This document shows positions 6,843 to 9,024 of a DNA stretch of 9,024 nucleotides, piece by piece. The notes beneath the pieces were generated by a model. The model was not told where the DNA came from and ran no database searches. It worked only from the letters and a program-made list of their open reading frames with translations. Made by a program: the position numbers and the translations under genes. This stretch comes from Porphyromonas sp. (GTDB taxonomy: Bacteria; Bacteroidota; Bacteroidia; Bacteroidales; Porphyromonadaceae): the NCBI GenBank assembly GCA_029983495.1, contig JASBZJ010000081.1, positions 1 through 9,024 on the forward strand. The letters are read 5' to 3'. Each line of letters begins with the position of its first letter. Within the stretch, counting starts at the first letter, position 1.

Positions 6843-6874
6843 CAAAGGTAATTCTTTTTCTTACTATAATCTAA
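6843..6874 (-). promoter_or_regulatory. Candidate promoter for the HU-family gene
   Basis: TACCTTTG on the minus strand (6850-6843) is a perfect TAnnTTTG -7 box. TTAG (6874-6871), 20 nt upstream of it, is a near match to the -33 TTTG. The predicted start of transcription near 6836 gives a leader of about 100 nt. Confidence 0.45.
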
Positions 6875-6973
6875 TTTTTATCTTCTCATTAATTGATTTT
6901 TTGAATCATCGAAGCACATTCTCCTTTTACGAGACCTTTGAAAAACAAGAAGCTTATTAAGAAATACATAATG

Positions 6974-7002
6974 AAAAGGCGGACTAAAAAAGCCCACCTT
7001 TC
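6974..7002 (-). terminator. Rho-independent terminator of the C69 dipeptidase gene
   Basis: Minus-strand RNA folds into an 11-bp stem (7001-6991 with 6985-6975) around a five-base U loop, followed by further Us (UUUUC). Two positions pair only as G-U in minus-strand RNA (6980/6996 and 6983/6993) and are C-A or A-C mismatches on the plus strand, which fixes the direction. It lies about 90 nt past the dipeptidase stop. Confidence 0.7.
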
Positions 7003-7051
7003 CGTTCACATATAGTAGTACCCCTAGGATTTAAAAACTAAATGCCATAAA

Positions 7052-7068
7052 ACAATGGACTCCTTTGT
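7052..7068. repeat. 17-bp imperfect dyad
   Basis: ACAATGGACTCCTTTGT is a near-perfect inverted repeat centred on one base, with a single mismatched pair. It begins 22 nt past the dipeptidase stop. On the minus strand it is followed by TTTTATGG, so it may be a weak first terminator; a protein-binding site is the alternative. Confidence 0.35.
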
Positions 7069-7089
7069 AGGGAACTATGTTTTTTGATA

Positions 7090-8763
7090 TTACTTTTCGC
7101 TATTCTTAGTGAGGAATTTGTCGCCAGTTTCGTTTACAATGCTACGGTAATAGCGTTCGTTATAGCCAGGAAAGTCGGGGCCGGCACTCATACCAAAGCC
7201 GTTATCCTTAAACTTGCCGTTCTCCATTTTTTTACGGTTTCCATCCATATAACGAACTAGGAGGAATTCGCCAAGTTTTTTCCATTGTTCAGTGCTACCC
7301 ACAGCTGTTTCGGCACAGTAGCTGGTTAGTAGTTGCTTAGCTTCGGCAACTTTATTAGCTTTTACTAGAGCCAAAGCTTTATTATCCATATCCTTCACCG
7401 ACTTATCAAAACCTTGCTCGAGACCTTTTTGAACACTACGTATTTCGTCAATCATAAGGTCGTAACGAGCATAAGCCATATTTGCAACCCAATTGTGAAT
7501 CCAAAATGCACTGGTCCACGAGAAGTTCATCATATCGCCATTACCTTGCCTATAGCACTCGGGTACTTTGGTAATAGAAGCATACATTGGGGTAAACACA
7601 GCGGTATTAGCATCGTCAACACCAAACCAAAGTATTCCGCCGACCTCGTCGGGGAGCCAATTACGCAGTTGTGCTACAAGTACAAAACCAGTTTGCTGTG
7701 TAGCAATCGCTCGCTCGTTAAAGTAAGTTTTTCCATCAACTTCAAAATCCATAGGACGCCAACGATAGGGCACATTGTTTGGGCCAGCACCAATATCTTT
7801 AGTCATATCCATAGGTGTTCCTTCAAAATGGTCACGCATCATATTGCGCATATCATCAACCGTTATTTTACGGTTAGGGATAACATACAAAGGCATTGGT
7901 TGTTGGGTTACATCACCCATAACCAATGGAAGGTATTTATCCATACCATCAGCAAATCGGTTAAAAAAGCTCCAAACACGCGCCTCGCAACCACGAAGAT
8001 TTCCAAAGCTCCATGGATTAAAAGCTTTTTGGAAGCTAAAATCCTTATCAGCGCCTTTAAAGTACCCCTTTTCGCGCGCAAAGTCAATTACATCCTTTGC
8101 ATAAAGGCAATTTTCAGGATCGTTGAATTTTATTTGCTGAATACGAGCTTGGTTTGCATGCCCCGAAATAGCATTATCGGGTATGCGCATAGCTACCCAA
8201 ACAGCACCCTTACGGCCAGGTCCTTTACCAATTAATTCAAGCACCCAAGCTTCGTTTTTATCGGCAATCGAAAAACTTTCACCACTGCTGTGGTAGCCAT
8301 ATTTTTCTACTAAATCGGTCATAACCTTAATAGCTTCGCGTGCGGTTTTAGCACGTTGCAATGTAATATATATAAGGTTACCATAGTCAATAAGTCCTTC
8401 GGGGTTAACAAGCTCTTCCCTTCCGCCCCAAGTACTTTCGGTTATTGCTAATTGATGCTCGTTCATATTGCCTACTACGGCATAGGTATGAGCTACTTCG
8501 GGTATTTCGCCTAAGGGTTTATAAGTATCCCATTCAATTATTTTTCGCATTGCCCCTTTAGGGTGATCCATAGCAGGCCAGTGGTAAAGTTCTCCATAAA
8601 GAACGTGCGAATCGGCAGCATAAGTAATCATTACCGATCCATCGGCAGAAGCTTTTTTACCAACAAGCAAGCCTGTACAAGCATTAGCATTGTTAGGCAT
8701 AGCCATAAGTGCTAAAAGCCCAACAACTGGGGCTAGTAAAAGCGTTTTAAACTTCATGTTCAT
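7090..8763 (-). CDS. C69 family dipeptidase (exported, N-terminal-nucleophile hydrolase)
   Basis: The 557-residue protein begins with a signal peptide ('KFKTLLLAPVVGLLALMAMP') that ends in NNANA, followed by C29-T-G. The CTG cysteine is the catalytic nucleophile of family C69 (PepD-like, Ntn-hydrolase fold); it is followed by 'LLVGKKASADGSVMITYAADSH', split here over residues 32-53, which is typical of the family. 'VGNMNEHQLAITESTWGGRE' (97-116) is a second conserved block. The enzyme hydrolyses dipeptides with broad specificity. The export signal places it in the periplasm or outside the cell, so it would feed amino acids to a peptide-using anaerobe. The C-terminal 150 residues are helix-rich and Lys-rich, as in other long Bacteroidetes members. 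Two starts are possible, ATG 8763 and ATG 8757 (residue 3), and both keep the signal peptide. The gene is monocistronic, with its own terminator. Confidence 0.92.
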   Translation of the reverse strand: MNMKFKTLLLAPVVGLLALMAMPNNANACTGLLVGKKASADGSVMITYAADSHVLYGELYHWPAMDHPKGAMRKIIEWDTYKPLGEIPEVAHTYAVVGNMNEHQLAITESTWGGREELVNPEGLIDYGNLIYITLQRAKTAREAIKVMTDLVEKYGYHSSGESFSIADKNEAWVLELIGKGPGRKGAVWVAMRIPDNAISGHANQARIQQIKFNDPENCLYAKDVIDFAREKGYFKGADKDFSFQKAFNPWSFGNLRGCEARVWSFFNRFADGMDKYLPLVMGDVTQQPMPLYVIPNRKITVDDMRNMMRDHFEGTPMDMTKDIGAGPNNVPYRWRPMDFEVDGKTYFNERAIATQQTGFVLVAQLRNWLPDEVGGILWFGVDDANTAVFTPMYASITKVPECYRQGNGDMMNFSWTSAFWIHNWVANMAYARYDLMIDEIRSVQKGLEQGFDKSVKDMDNKALALVKANKVAEAKQLLTSYCAETAVGSTEQWKKLGEFLLVRYMDGNRKKMENGKFKDNGFGMSAGPDFPGYNERYYRSIVNETGDKFLTKNSEK

Positions 8764-8848
8764 TCGTATTTTACAAATCTATTATTACTGTTTTACGTTA
8801 CACTATAAAGTAAGCTTTTGTTTTTACGGAAATATTTCTCCAACATTG

Positions 8849-8856
8849 CAAATATA
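8849..8856 (-). promoter_or_regulatory. Candidate -7 box for the C69 dipeptidase gene
   Basis: TATATTTG on the minus strand (8856-8849) is a perfect TAnnTTTG match about 85 nt before the start codon. No -33 TTG stands at the right distance. A second perfect match, TAGATTTG (8781-8774), lies too close to the ATG to leave a normal leader, though a very short one is possible. Confidence 0.3.
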
Positions 8857-9024
8857 AGCCTTTTAAGCCACTTATATGTTTAATTAAAAAGGAAAAAGGG
8901 TAAGCTGGCACCCAACTTCGAACGAAGGGGTTGAAGTAAACCGATTTTCAATCATAGGCGATGATAAGTTACCTAAAGCAACAAAAAATCTATAAGAACG
9001 GTAATTACGAACAAAATGCTAATG

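Larger units (their letters stand above)
6738..7089. other. Intergenic region between the HU gene and the C69 dipeptidase
   Basis: This 352-nt stretch has no convincing coding sequence on either strand. It holds, from right to left on the minus strand, an imperfect dyad just past the dipeptidase stop (7052-7068), the dipeptidase terminator hairpin (6974-7002) and a promoter-like box for the HU gene (6843-6850). The 105 nt between that box and the HU start would be an unusually long leader, in which I see no known riboswitch motif. Confidence 0.6.

Noticed and set aside
7414..8235. A 273-codon open frame on the plus strand, opposite the C69 dipeptidase
   Set aside because: It lies wholly antisense to a gene with strong family motifs, and its translation has no recognisable domain and an unlikely composition (rich in Ile, His and Ser). 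It is a shadow of the real gene's codon use.
8912..8934. Palindrome CTTCGAACGAAG with flanking CAAC/GTTG as a terminator
   Set aside because: The core stem is only four pairs around a four-base loop, the flanking pairs need a bulge, and the T-rich tract on the minus strand lies too far away.
8884..9018. A 44-codon open stretch on the minus strand upstream of the dipeptidase
   Set aside because: It has no plausible start near its 5' end and no family features, and such lengths occur by chance.
8961..9024. A plus-strand frame starting at ATG 8961 and still open at the window edge
   Set aside because: Only 21 codons are visible, with no recognisable motif or promoter; a gene may start here but the sequence cannot support it.
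1..9024. CRISPR array, tRNA, rRNA, insertion sequence or phage genes
   Set aside because: No evenly spaced direct repeats, cloverleaf pattern, transposase motifs or phage-like proteins were seen on either strand.

Overview
The window looks like part of a chromosome from an AT-rich anaerobic member of the Bacteroidales, most likely Porphyromonas or a close relative. This rests on type IX secretion (T9SS) C-terminal sorting domains on two adjacent proteins, a HU-related DNA-binding protein of the kind found in Bacteroidetes, TAnnTTTG-type promoter boxes, few Shine-Dalgarno sites, and a peptidase-rich gene set (dipeptidase E, C69 dipeptidase, M48 metalloprotease). The genus is an inference; no marker gene is present to prove it.

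Left part (1-3187, plus strand): the 3' end of a gene whose product ends in a T9SS type A sorting domain, followed by a large leucine-rich-repeat (LRR) surface or secreted protein. The LRR gene is split into two overlapping frames. The first (403-2250) carries the signal peptide and nearly three modules. The second (open across 2142-3098) carries the rest of module three, module four and the T9SS sorting domain. The frames join by a -1 shift at an A8 run (2148-2155) that contains an A AAA AAA slippery heptamer in the correct phase. A 7-bp hairpin lies 17 nt downstream. Read through the shift, the product is an 898-residue, four-module T9SS cargo. Without it, the product is an exported protein lacking its sorting signal. 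Programmed frameshifting, transcriptional slippage, phase variation, a fresh mutation and an assembly error all remain possible.

Middle part (3188-6850, minus strand): a gene series read right to left, namely a HU-family protein, the AAA+ ATPase RarA, a probable M48 lipoprotein metalloprotease and peptidase E. The last three are tightly spaced (43 and 8 nt) and probably co-transcribed. The series ends at a strong hairpin that faces the LRR gene's own terminator, so the two transcription units converge.

Right part (6851-9024, minus strand): a C69-family dipeptidase with a signal peptide whose predicted cleavage would itself expose the catalytic cysteine. A terminator hairpin lies downstream of it. 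The last 260 bases hold a candidate promoter for this gene and no convincing coding sequence.

The exported dipeptidase, the cytoplasmic aspartyl dipeptidase and the envelope protease fit a peptide-fermenting lifestyle, while the LRR proteins fit surface attachment or host interaction. No tRNA, rRNA, CRISPR array, insertion sequence or phage gene was seen.
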